A stretch of DNA of 64,000 nucleotides from positions 701,901-765,900 of the forward strand of contig NZ_NMUQ01000002.1 in NCBI RefSeq assembly GCF_002233675.1, written 5' to 3'. Made by a program: the position numbers and the translations under genes. This stretch comes from Paenibacillus herberti. Lineage in GTDB: Bacteria; Bacillota; Bacilli; Paenibacillales; Paenibacillaceae. How positions within the stretch are numbered: the first letter of the stretch is position 1; each line of letters opens with the position of its first letter. Of this stretch, positions 1-7,923 are shown piece after piece. A model generated the notes under the pieces. The model made no database searches. It saw only the letters and a program-made list of their open reading frames with translations, and was not told the origin of the DNA.

Positions 1-770
1 GAAGCGAGCTACGGGAGCTGTTTCGGCGTGATCAAGTAACTTTGACTACTTGAAGCGAGCTACCGGAGCCATTTCGGCGCGATCAAGTAACTTCGACTAC
101 TTGAAGCGAGCTACGGGAGCTTTTTCGGTGCGCTCAAGTAACTTGGACTACTTGCTTTGGGCTGACGGGGATTTTTGACGCTTTCAAGTAACTTGGACTA
201 CTTGAGGCGAGCTACCGGAGCCATTTCGGCGCGCTCAAGTAACTTGGACTACTTGAGGCGAGCTACCGGAGCCATTTCAGCGCTCTCAAGTAACTTGGAC
301 TACTTGAGGCGAGCTACGGGAGCTTTTTCGGTGCGCTCAAGTAACTTCGACTACTTGCTTCGAGCTGTCGGAGCCATTTCAGCGCGCTCAAGTAACTTCG
401 ACTACTTGAGGCGAGCTACGGGAGCTGTTTCGGCGTGATCAAGTAACTTTGACTACTTGAAGCGAGCTACCGGAGCCATTTCGGCGCGATCAAGTAACTT
501 TGACTACTTGAAGCGAGCTACGGGAGCTGTTTCGGTGCGCTCAAGTAACTTCGACTACTTGCTTCGAGCTGTCGGAGCTTTTTCGACGCATTCAAGTAAC
601 TTCGACTACCTGCCTCGAGCTGTCGGAGCCATTTTGGCGCGCTCAAGTAACTTGGACTACTTGCTTCGGGCTGCCGGAGCTTTTTCGGCGCGTTCAAGTA
701 ACTTGGACTACTTGCTTCGGGCTGTCGGAGCTTTTTCGGCGCGTTCAAGTAACTTGGACTACTTGGGGGC
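1..770. repeat. 51-bp tandem repeat array, about 15 copies, open at left edge
   Basis: Fifteen near-identical units begin with CAAGTAACTT at 33, 84, 135, 185, 236, 287, 338, 389, 440, 491, 542, 593, 644, 695 and 746. The step is 51 bp except one of 50 bp. Each unit holds the inverted repeat CAAGTA-N8-TACTTG and then a GC-richer half such as GAGCTACCGGAGC. A further partial unit precedes the first, so the array continues beyond the window. The period is a multiple of three, so long open frames appear on both strands (17-aa repeats of the type SSNLDYLRRATGAISAR). No ribosome-binding site was seen and the frame breaks at the 50-bp unit, so I treat it as non-coding. Unit differences cluster at a few positions, suggesting homogenisation by recombination. 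Confidence 0.9.
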
Positions 771-833
771 GCGTTGTGCAGCTACTTCTTGGCTGCAACA
801 TCCGGGGTTACTCTATAAAGCGCGGCTAATCGC

Positions 834-865
834 AAACAAACCCCATCCCTTTAAGAGGGATGGGG
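834..865 (-). terminator. Rho-independent terminator of the RNA helicase gene
   Basis: A 9-bp perfect stem, CCCCATCCC paired with GGGATGGGG around a 7-nt loop, lies at 841-865. Read on the minus strand it is followed by TTTGTTTG. It sits about 160 bp downstream of the helicase stop codon and separates that gene from the tandem repeat array. Confidence 0.75.
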
Positions 866-1026
866 CTCGTTATTAAAACAAATTCTAGCGGCAAGCCGCT
901 AAGCAGCTACAAGCTCGCTTGCGCGGCCATGCCGCCTCGGCTCCGCTCGGCGCGGAACCTCCAGCGCACTGCCCGCGCTAGCCGCGGCGCCGTGCCGCGG
1001 CAAAAGCCGCCACCCCGCGCCTGCGC

Positions 1027-2499
1027 CTACCAGCTCTTGCGCGGCTGCGCTGTCGCTTGCGCGCTCTGCGCCGCGCCGCGGCCAGAGCCACCGTCGCCCC
1101 GGCGCCAATTGCCGCCGCCGGAAGCGCCGCCCTGCGGGCGCTGCTGCGCTGCGCCGCCACGTCCGGCGCCACCGCCATAGCCGCCGGCAGAGCGCGGACG
1201 GCCGCTGCCTTCACCGGCTGTGCGCGCCTGGCCAGAGCCAGACGGCCTTCCGCCGGATGGCCTCGCGCCGCCGCTGCCTTGGCGGCCTTGCGAGCCCGGC
1301 TTCCGCGGGCCGCCAGTCATTGCCTTGGCTTCCGCCGCAGCCGAAGCCGCTCCTGACATCGGGAACGGATGCTCCTTCACGACAGGCACTTTCTTTTTTG
1401 TAACCTTCTCAATGTCCTTGAGGTACGGAATTTCTTCCCCTTCGCAGAAAGAGATCGCCGTTCCACTCTTGCCCGCCCGGCCCGTACGGCCGATACGATG
1501 GACATAAGTTTCCGGAATATTCGGCAGGTTGAACTGCACGACATGGGACAGCTCGTCGATATCGATGCCGCGAGCCGCGATGTCCGTCGCCACGAGTACA
1601 CGCGTCGCGCCGCTCTTGAAGTTGTTCAGCGCAAGCTGACGAGCGTTTTGCGACTTGTTGCCGTGAATAGCTTGAGCGGTGACTTTAGCATTGTTCAGAA
1701 CGCGTACAACGCGGTCTGCGCCATGCTTCGTGCGGGTGAACACCAGCACCGACTCCATCGCAGGGTCCTGCAGAAGATGAATAAGCAAATTCGGCTTGTT
1801 ATCCTTTTCCACGTAGTAGACGGACTGGTCGATCCGATCCACTGTGGACGAAACCGGCGTAATCTCCACTTTGACGGGATTGCGCAGCAGCGATTCCACA
1901 AGTCGGTTGATCTCCGGAGGCATCGTTGCAGAGAAGAACAACGTCTGTTTCTGGGCCGGGATGCGGGACATGATCTTTTTAACATCGTTGATGAAGCCCA
2001 TGTCGAGCATGCGGTCAGCCTCATCCAGCACAAGAATCTCTACATATTGCAGATCAACATGCTTCTGGTTAATGAGGTCAATCAGACGCCCCGGTGTAGC
2101 GATCAAGATGTCGGTGCCGCGCGCCAGCTGAATTTCCTGGCCTCGCTGCGAAACACCGCCAACGATCGAGATACAGCGAATATCGGTGAATTGGCTATAG
2201 GCACGGATGTTGTCCTCGATTTGGATCGCGAGTTCGCGGGTCGGGGTGAGGATGAGGGAGCGAATGCGGCGTTTGCCCTGAGGTTTGCCGCCTTTAGCGG
2301 GTTGGCTGCTGAGCCGTTGGATGATCGGAATGGAAAATGCAGCCGTTTTACCGGTTCCCGTCTGGGCGCAGCCTAGGACGTCGCGTCCTTCAAGCGCTGC
2401 CGGAATGGCCTGAGCCTGAATCGGCGTCGGGTCCGTATACTGCTCTTTATCAAGCGCTTTAAGAATAGCGGGCATCAATTTTAAATCAATAAATTTCAT
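1027..2499 (-). CDS. rhlE: DEAD-box ATP-dependent RNA helicase, RhlE type
   Basis: 490 aa. An ATP-driven RNA unwinding enzyme of the cytoplasm, in a family acting in ribosome assembly, RNA decay and cold adaptation. Visible motifs: Q motif TPIQ near residue 25, Walker A AQTGTGKT (45-52), PTREL (86-90), TPGR (135-138), DEAD (159-162), SAT (190-192) and, in the second RecA lobe, HRIGRTGR near 335. From about residue 390 the protein is a low-complexity Gly/Arg/Ser/Ala tail, typical of RNA-binding extensions; its DNA is much richer in G+C than the core. The start is set at the ATG preceded by AGGAG (spacing about 6). An upstream ATG 11 codons earlier has no such site. The RhlE assignment rests on the N-terminus MKFIDL and general similarity; CshA-like is the alternative. 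Confidence 0.93.
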   Translation of the reverse strand: MKFIDLKLMPAILKALDKEQYTDPTPIQAQAIPAALEGRDVLGCAQTGTGKTAAFSIPIIQRLSSQPAKGGKPQGKRRIRSLILTPTRELAIQIEDNIRAYSQFTDIRCISIVGGVSQRGQEIQLARGTDILIATPGRLIDLINQKHVDLQYVEILVLDEADRMLDMGFINDVKKIMSRIPAQKQTLFFSATMPPEINRLVESLLRNPVKVEITPVSSTVDRIDQSVYYVEKDNKPNLLIHLLQDPAMESVLVFTRTKHGADRVVRVLNNAKVTAQAIHGNKSQNARQLALNNFKSGATRVLVATDIAARGIDIDELSHVVQFNLPNIPETYVHRIGRTGRAGKSGTAISFCEGEEIPYLKDIEKVTKKKVPVVKEHPFPMSGAASAAAEAKAMTGGPRKPGSQGRQGSGGARPSGGRPSGSGQARTAGEGSGRPRSAGGYGGGAGRGGAAQQRPQGGASGGGNWRRGDGGSGRGAAQSAQATAQPRKSW

Positions 2500-2794
2500 T
2501 GGGTCTCCTATCGGTTGAATATCTATTTTCACGGTAGCTTAATTCTTCCTTCGTCTATTGCAATCCGCGAATGTTCCTTCCTATCATAACGCAAGGCCGA
2601 CACGAAATATACTATCCTCCCGCCTATATCCCCTATTTGGCATAACAGGCGGTTTAATGGTCGTGCAACCTATAACGCAATCAAGGGCGCCCCGCATGCA
2701 GAGATAACTTCTGCTTTTGGGACACCCTTGGCTGAAAATGGATCAATGAACAGCAGCGCCTGAGCTTTCACCGTTATATTTATGTTCGCGTCGC
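2500..2794. other. Intergenic region with a possible hairpin
   Basis: No gene is visible between the helicase and the siderophore-binding gene. At 2682-2730 an imperfect hairpin (CAAGGG pairing with CCCTTG, inner GCAGA with TCTGC) may terminate the upstream minus-strand lipoprotein gene, but it lacks a clear T-run. Confidence 0.4.
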
Positions 2795-3757
2795 TTACGG
2801 CAGAGCCAAGAACTCGTCCGTGTACAGTTTAAGCATATGATCCAGAGTAATCGGATCGCTGTAGCTATAAGATGCTGGATCGATGGTAATCACTCGGCCG
2901 CTCTTCACCGCAGGGATTCCCTTCCACGTCTCGGTTTGGAATACTGGATTATCCAGCCCTTTTGGCCGGCTCAGCACGATATAGTCTCCTGCGTATTCCG
3001 GCAGCGATTCACTGGAGATCGTGAACATACCTGGACCGAGTGCATCCTTCTTCGCATTCTCCGTCATCCCCAGGCCCATCGCCTGATACAGCACTTCGGT
3101 GCCACGCGCCCAATTGTTGCCGAAAACGTAGAAGCTCTTGGCATCAAATTCAATGACAGAAACGGTCGCGTTTTCGCCAATTTTTGCCTTAACCTGTTTA
3201 CCCGCTTCTTCGGCGCGCTTTTTGAAGTCATCCGCCCATGTTTGGGCTTCCTTCTCCTTATTAAGCAGCTTGCCGATAGCCAATTGTTGCTCAATATAGT
3301 CCAGCTTACCCCAGGTGTAAACTACGGTTGGAGCGATCTCTCTCATTTTGTCGAGATTTTTCATATTTGTACCAGCAATGATCAGATCTGGGTCAAGTTC
3401 AATGATTTTCTCCAGATTTTCATCCGTCACCTCAGCTACGCCGCTCAGTTTCTCGGTGAACATCGAGCTTTTGTTCGACCATTGGTCGACACCAACAAGC
3501 GGGAGGCCGAGTGAAAGGACATTCGGAGCGTTTGTCAGAGCGACAATGCGCTGAGGATTCAGAGGCACTTCAACCTTACCCGTCTCGGATTCATAGGTAA
3601 ATGTTCCAGATGCTGCGGGTGATGCCGAAGGTGCTACGCTTGCTGTCGGCTGACTGCCATTATTGCTGGCATTGTTAGTCGAACTATCGCCTTTGCTGCC
3701 GCAGGCGCTGAGCACGAGAGTCAGCGAAAGCACAAGCGGAGTAAGCCATTTTTTCAT
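2795..3757 (-). CDS. Iron-siderophore ABC transporter substrate-binding lipoprotein
   Basis: 320 aa. Predicted to capture ferric siderophore outside the cell and deliver it to a FecCD/FhuBG-type permease. A signal peptide ends in the lipobox LSAC (Cys19), followed by a Ser/Asn/Thr/Ala-rich linker to about residue 50. The rest is a class III periplasmic-binding fold, with segments such as NPQRIVAL near 66-73 and an EKIIELDPDLIIAGT stretch typical of the FecB/FepB family. A strong ribosome-binding site (AAAAGGGG) precedes the ATG. No permease or ATPase gene is adjacent, so it is an orphan binding protein that presumably shares a transporter encoded elsewhere. A perfect Fur box lies in its promoter. 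Confidence 0.92.
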   Translation of the reverse strand: MKKWLTPLVLSLTLVLSACGSKGDSSTNNASNNGSQPTASVAPSASPAASGTFTYESETGKVEVPLNPQRIVALTNAPNVLSLGLPLVGVDQWSNKSSMFTEKLSGVAEVTDENLEKIIELDPDLIIAGTNMKNLDKMREIAPTVVYTWGKLDYIEQQLAIGKLLNKEKEAQTWADDFKKRAEEAGKQVKAKIGENATVSVIEFDAKSFYVFGNNWARGTEVLYQAMGLGMTENAKKDALGPGMFTISSESLPEYAGDYIVLSRPKGLDNPVFQTETWKGIPAVKSGRVITIDPASYSYSDPITLDHMLKLYTDEFLALP

Positions 3758-3788
3758 CTGTATAATCCCCTTTTATGTATAAATAATT

Positions 3789-3810
3789 TGATAATGATTA
3801 TCAGTGTCAA
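3789..3810 (-). promoter_or_regulatory. Fur box overlapping the promoter of the siderophore-binding gene
   Basis: TGATAATGATTATCA at 3789-3803 is a perfect 7-1-7 inverted repeat, identical to the Bacillus Fur core. On the minus strand TTGACA (3805-3810) directly precedes it and suits a -35 element, so Fur would cover the spacer. Iron repression is inferred. Confidence 0.88.
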
Positions 3811-3956
3811 CAAATTCCACTATATCGGCCCAGCTTCGAGCTGTCAATAAAAAAACCAATCTAAAGAATGTTTAACTTCAACCTTCATAGTGGTAATACG
3901 GGTAATAGCCCCGCAATTCAAAAAATGGGCAATACGGAACCGGGAGTGGATGGGTC

Positions 3957-4895
3957 ATGGCGGATACGACGGGTAATGCAGGGGATAGTTCAGCAGCAAC
4001 ACGTTGCCATAACAAAAAAGCGATGGTCATCCTCAATCCTTCCTCAGGGAAGGAGAAGGCGGCGGATTACGCACGTGACATTGAGAGCGTATTGCGCTCC
4101 AAAGGGTTTGAAGTCGACCTCCGTGAAACGGCGGGCGAGCTCGACGCGACCCGCTTCTGCGAGTCCGCCTGCGAGGAGTGTTACGAGCTGGTCGTATCCA
4201 TGGGCGGGGACGGCACCTTGCATGAAACGATCAATGGGCTGATGAGTCAGGCTCACCGACCAAAACTCGGCGTTGTGCCGCTCGGGACGGTTAATGATTT
4301 TGCCCGTGCGCTGGGCATTCCACTGGAGCCGGAAAAAGCCATCCGCACACTCGCTTCCTCCCGCGTAGCAAAAGTCGATATGGGGCGGATGAACGATTGG
4401 CTTTTCTCCAATGTCGTAGCTGCCGGGTCCATCGCAGAAGCGGTGGCAGCGGTCACATCAGAGGAAAAGTCGCGCCTCGGGGCATTCGCTTATCTTAAAG
4501 AAGGACTCAAAGAGCTCATCGGCAGGCGCTCCTATCCTATGGAGATCAGTTATGACGGCCAGACATGGGAGGGTGACTCCCCTTTGTTCGTGGCAGCTCT
4601 GACCAATTCGGTCGGCGGCTTTGAAAATCTCGCACCGGACGCCTCGGTGGACGACGGGCTGATTCATGGCTTTATTTTTAAGGATTTGGGCGTTTTCAGC
4701 ACGCTGACCGCCGGCTTGTCGCTTTGGTTCGGCAGCCTGAAAGACCATAAAGATGTTATCTATTTTACAGCCAAGGAGATCAGCATCCGCTCATCGGAGA
4801 CAGTTCGCACGAATGTCGACGGAGAGGAAGGGCCGAATCTGCCGATCCACCTCCGCATCCTGCCGGGTCATGTACAGGTGATTGTACCGGAGTAA
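3957..4895 (+). CDS. Diacylglycerol/lipid kinase family protein (YegS/BmrU/DgkB-like)
   Basis: 312 aa. Predicted cytoplasmic or membrane-associated kinase that phosphorylates diacylglycerol or a related lipid. The N-terminal DAGK catalytic domain shows NPSSGK (27-32), the nucleotide-binding GGDGT (83-87) and GTVNDFAR (110-117). The C-terminal half is the beta-sandwich of the family and ends in NVDGE-containing sequence. The first about 22 residues before VILNPSSG are a poorly conserved extension; a second in-frame ATG lies at residue 23, but GGGAG upstream of the first ATG supports the longer start. It stands alone between a divergent iron gene and a reductase gene. The lipid substrate cannot be told from sequence. 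Confidence 0.88.
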   Translation: MADTTGNAGDSSAATRCHNKKAMVILNPSSGKEKAADYARDIESVLRSKGFEVDLRETAGELDATRFCESACEECYELVVSMGGDGTLHETINGLMSQAHRPKLGVVPLGTVNDFARALGIPLEPEKAIRTLASSRVAKVDMGRMNDWLFSNVVAAGSIAEAVAAVTSEEKSRLGAFAYLKEGLKELIGRRSYPMEISYDGQTWEGDSPLFVAALTNSVGGFENLAPDASVDDGLIHGFIFKDLGVFSTLTAGLSLWFGSLKDHKDVIYFTAKEISIRSSETVRTNVDGEEGPNLPIHLRILPGHVQVIVPE

Positions 4896-5064
4896 TACCT
4901 TTCACCTAACTTTGCAGCACCTACTTCCTATAATTCGCAGCTTGAAGCAGTCCGGGGAGATATGCCACAATGAAGACGCAATCATTGTAGGGAACAAGGG
5001 CAACGGCATATTGCTTGTCCTATTAAATTGAATGGCCTAGTTCTCGTAGTTCCTGCGCATATGT

Positions 5065-5090
5065 AGCCGTCCATGAGGACGGCTCGTTTC
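5065..5090 (+). terminator. Weak hairpin between lipid kinase and aldo/keto reductase
   Basis: AGCCGTCC and GGACGGCT form an 8-bp stem with a 4-nt loop, followed by CGTTTCTC. It may end the kinase transcript or act as a leader structure for the reductase. Confidence 0.4.
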
Positions 5091-5170
5091 TCAGAATCAG
5101 GTTTAGACCTTCATCATCTATCCGTGCCCGCGCGGCACGGCACACATTCTTATCCCTGGAGGAATCACAA

Positions 5171-6088
5171 ATGAGAACGTTCAAACTGGGCAGCAGCGCC
5201 CTTGAAGTACCAGCCGTTGCGGTTGGCTGTATGCGTATCAATGGATTGGACAAGCCGGAGGCGGAGCGCTTTGTGCGGTCGGCGATGGAGCTTGGAGCAA
5301 ATTTCTTCGATCATGCGGATATTTATGGAGCAGGCGAGTGCGAAGAAATTTTCGCTGATGCGATTGGGATGAACCCAACCGTTCGGGAAGGAATCATCCT
5401 GCAGTCCAAATGCGGCATCCGTCCGGGCCGCTTCGACTTCTCTAAGGAGCATATTTTGGACTCGGTGGATAAAATATTGCAACGGCTGCGCACCGATTAT
5501 CTCGACGTACTGCTGCTGCATCGCCCGGATACACTCGTTGAGCCGGAGGAAGTTGCAGAGGCCTTCGATCAGCTAGAGAAGTCCGGCAAAGTGCGCCACT
5601 TCGGTGTTTCGAACCAGAACCCGATGCAGATTCAATTGCTCAAAAAAGCAGTTAAACAGCCGCTTGTTGCGAATCAGCTGCAGCTCAGCATTACGAACAG
5701 CAATATGATTTCCCAAGGCTTCAACGTCAATATGCACAATGATTCCGCCGTGAACCGCGACGGCAGCGTGCTGGACTTCTGTCGCCTGCATGACATCACT
5801 ATTCAACCGTGGTCGCCGTTCCAATACGGCTTCTTTGAAGGTGTATTCCTCGGCAGCGAAAAGTTCCCCGAGCTCAATGCCGCCATCGACGAGCTCGCCG
5901 CCCGCTACGACGTCAGCAGCACAACAATTGCGATGGCTTGGCTGCTCCGCCATCCAGCGAACATGCAGCCGGTAACTGGCACGACGAACGTGCAACGGCT
6001 TCAAGACTGCATCAAAGCGACTGACATCCGCCTCACCCGCGAGGAATGGTACAGCATTTTCACGGCAGCTGGTAATGTGCTTCCTTAA
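5171..6088 (+). CDS. Aldo/keto reductase, YdhF-like
   Basis: 305 aa. Predicted NAD(P)H-dependent oxidoreductase with a TIM-barrel fold that reduces carbonyl compounds; the physiological substrate is unknown. The catalytic tetrad of the superfamily is visible as Asp47, Tyr52 (FFDHADIYG), Lys80 (QSKCG) and His117 (LLHRPD). The nucleotide-binding end shows the usual TGTTN near residue 275. The length fits the family. The ribosome-binding site GGAGGAA lies about 8 bases before the ATG. It appears monocistronic. Confidence 0.92.
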   Translation: MRTFKLGSSALEVPAVAVGCMRINGLDKPEAERFVRSAMELGANFFDHADIYGAGECEEIFADAIGMNPTVREGIILQSKCGIRPGRFDFSKEHILDSVDKILQRLRTDYLDVLLLHRPDTLVEPEEVAEAFDQLEKSGKVRHFGVSNQNPMQIQLLKKAVKQPLVANQLQLSITNSNMISQGFNVNMHNDSAVNRDGSVLDFCRLHDITIQPWSPFQYGFFEGVFLGSEKFPELNAAIDELAARYDVSSTTIAMAWLLRHPANMQPVTGTTNVQRLQDCIKATDIRLTREEWYSIFTAAGNVLP

Positions 6089-6247
6089 CTTACAGCCCGC
6101 TCGGGGATGTAACTTAAGGCTCGGCTCCGGTAGTCTGAAATGCTAACAGGCAAGCCAAGTTCCCTCTTCTCCGCCCTGTCGCCTCCCCTCAGGAGGCTGG
6201 AAGGGCGTTGTTGCTGTTCTGGAGCATTTCCCAGTTCAGGGGGTTAT

Positions 6248-6285
6248 ACAAAAACACATCCCCCGGTTTTCTGGAGGATGTGTTT
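6248..6285 (-). terminator. Terminator of the small lipoprotein gene
   Basis: AAACACATCC pairs with GGATGTGTTT (6252-6285). On the minus strand the hairpin continues into a short T-run. It lies just past the stop codon of the minus-strand lipoprotein and also closes the convergent reductase unit. Confidence 0.75.
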
Positions 6286-6296
6286 CAACATAGAGA

Positions 6297-6683
6297 CTAT
6301 TTATCCTTTACTGTGGCATCAAACTTCACGATAAAATTCGCTATTTTTGCTTCCAGATTTGGATCTGCTTTAACATTCTTGTTCTGGTAGTAATAGAGAA
6401 TCACATTGTTATTGTTTACGATGAAGGTGTTATATTTTGAATCCTTATATTGCTCCTGCGTTTTCTTTGCACCTTCCGCATCTTTTTCAAAAAAAAGCAA
6501 AAATTTCACCTTTTCATTCAATGTGTAGTCATAATATTCTTCATTCATTTGATCCCCATAAAAAACCTCTAACCCCTCGCTCTTCAACAGATCTCCAACT
6601 TCCTTTGCCGTGATCTTGTTTCCGCAAGCGGTCAGGGCTAACAACAAACAAATACAGATGATGAAGGACATGCTTTTTTTCAT
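6297..6683 (-). CDS. Small lipoprotein of unknown function
   Basis: 128 aa. An N-terminal signal sequence ends in LTAC (Cys20), so the mature protein should be anchored to the outer face of the membrane. The remaining about 108 residues are charged, rich in Lys, Asn and Tyr, with no motif I recognise. The gene is AT-richer than its neighbours. AGGAG is present but about 14 bases from the ATG. It has its own terminator and no obvious operon partner. Confidence 0.75.
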   Translation of the reverse strand: MKKSMSFIICICLLLALTACGNKITAKEVGDLLKSEGLEVFYGDQMNEEYYDYTLNEKVKFLLFFEKDAEGAKKTQEQYKDSKYNTFIVNNNNVILYYYQNKNVKADPNLEAKIANFIVKFDATVKDK

Positions 6684-6990
6684 GATTTTATTTATAACTC
6701 CTATGGCTCAATTTCAGATAACAATTAGATTCTCAACGGAAGTAATTATATATAGTATCTCCATCGAGTTTCTAATGGGAATATTTTCTCTGAGCGCGGA
6801 GCCAACAGTCTGTTTTGACACCTCTTTCATTTACTTAGAACTAAACGGGTTACTGCTGCAAAATTCTAATGAATCCTCATAGCCTTAGGCGGTCTGAACT
6901 CCTCCTCGCAACTGTAATCGCACTAAGCAGCATTAAAAACCGTTCCACCCACATACACCGCAACTACAACTCTAATCGCACGAAACCGCA
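6684..6990. repeat. Intergenic region with decayed copies of the AEC permease 3' end
   Basis: No gene is seen. From 6908 to 6990 the sequence repeats the end of the neighbouring permease gene. The segment around AACTGTAATCGC occurs at 6910, 6969 (as AACTCTAATCGC) and inside the gene at 7027, with spacing of 58-59 bp. The two outer copies carry substitutions and stop codons. Confidence 0.7.
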
Positions 6991-7914
6991 TTAAAATATC
7001 TGTCTAGCCACATAAACAGCAACCGCAACTGTAATCGCGCTGAGCAGCGTCGTCAGCAGCACCGCTTCGGCGGCATAATCGGGATCATTGCCGTATTCCA
7101 GTGCGAACTGCGCCATGTTGCGCGAGCATGGGTAGGAGCCTGCGATTAGCAGCGCCTGAGCGGTCACACCTTGCAAATCGAGTACCAGGATGACCAGCAA
7201 CGCAAGCGCCGGGGACACGAGCAGCCGGCCAATCACCGTCAGCGTGAGCGGCAATGAAGGGCGGCGCAGCTTCAGCGAAGCGACCTGAGCGCCGAGCGTG
7301 AACAGCGCAACCGCCAGGAACGCGCTGGCGACGTTGTCGATTGGCCGCCACAAGAATGGCGGCAGCTCCAGCCCGCTGGCGCGAAAAGCGATTCCGAGCG
7401 CCAGCGCGGCAATGATCGGATTGGTCGCGAGCTGGCGCAGCGCCCCCCATCCTCTCGTTTCGACGGACATGGCGGTAGCCAGGCCGTACGTGTATGTCAC
7501 GAGATTTTGGAACAGTGTTACGATTACTTGGATTGACATACCGACCGGCTGAGCGGCAAAAACGAGCTGACTAACCGGTAAGCCAAAGTTACCGGAGTTG
7601 TTCAGCACAACGCTGTTTTTGAACGTGGATGATGTGCGGCGCTCCAATCGGAAGGCCCGGGAAGCTATCGCTGCGATGAGGATCATGCCAGCATTCTGCA
7701 ACAGCAGAAACAGAACGACCTCTCCGATAAGCTGTGCCTCAAAGCGGCTTTCATAAATATTCACGAAAGCCAGCGCTGGAAGGAAAACCGAGCTCGTCAG
7801 CCGCGACAGCGTGCGGATGTCGAAGCGGTATTTGAGATGCAGGGCTGCACCGGTACCAAGCAACGCGAACACCGGGAAAATTACCTGCAGCAGGATAAGC
7901 AGCAAGATGGACAT
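6991..7914 (-). CDS. AEC-family permease (auxin efflux carrier type), probable malate/dicarboxylate transporter
   Basis: 307 aa. Integral membrane carrier with about ten hydrophobic segments in two halves separated by a more polar stretch around residues 150-190. The VVLNNSGNFGLP motif near 103-114 is characteristic of the AEC/PIN-like fold. It starts 9 bp after the malic enzyme stop codon and shares its transcript, which suggests malate or another C4 acid as substrate, as for other AEC members linked to malic enzyme. The 3' end of the gene is repeated downstream in decayed form. The substrate is inferred from context only. Confidence 0.88.
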   Translation of the reverse strand: MSILLLILLQVIFPVFALLGTGAALHLKYRFDIRTLSRLTSSVFLPALAFVNIYESRFEAQLIGEVVLFLLLQNAGMILIAAIASRAFRLERRTSSTFKNSVVLNNSGNFGLPVSQLVFAAQPVGMSIQVIVTLFQNLVTYTYGLATAMSVETRGWGALRQLATNPIIAALALGIAFRASGLELPPFLWRPIDNVASAFLAVALFTLGAQVASLKLRRPSLPLTLTVIGRLLVSPALALLVILVLDLQGVTAQALLIAGSYPCSRNMAQFALEYGNDPDYAAEAVLLTTLLSAITVAVAVYVARQIF

Positions 7915-7923
7915 GACTTCCCT

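Noticed and set aside
1-770. CRISPR array
   Set aside because: Units are contiguous and near-identical over their full length; there are no unique spacers and no cas genes.
175-876. Open frames with 17-aa repeats in the tandem array
   Set aside because: The 51-bp period keeps several frames open on both strands; there is no ribosome-binding site and the frame breaks at the 50-bp unit.
860-1507. Several long frames opposite the helicase C-terminus
   Set aside because: They are shadows created by the GC-rich Gly/Arg tail of the helicase gene.
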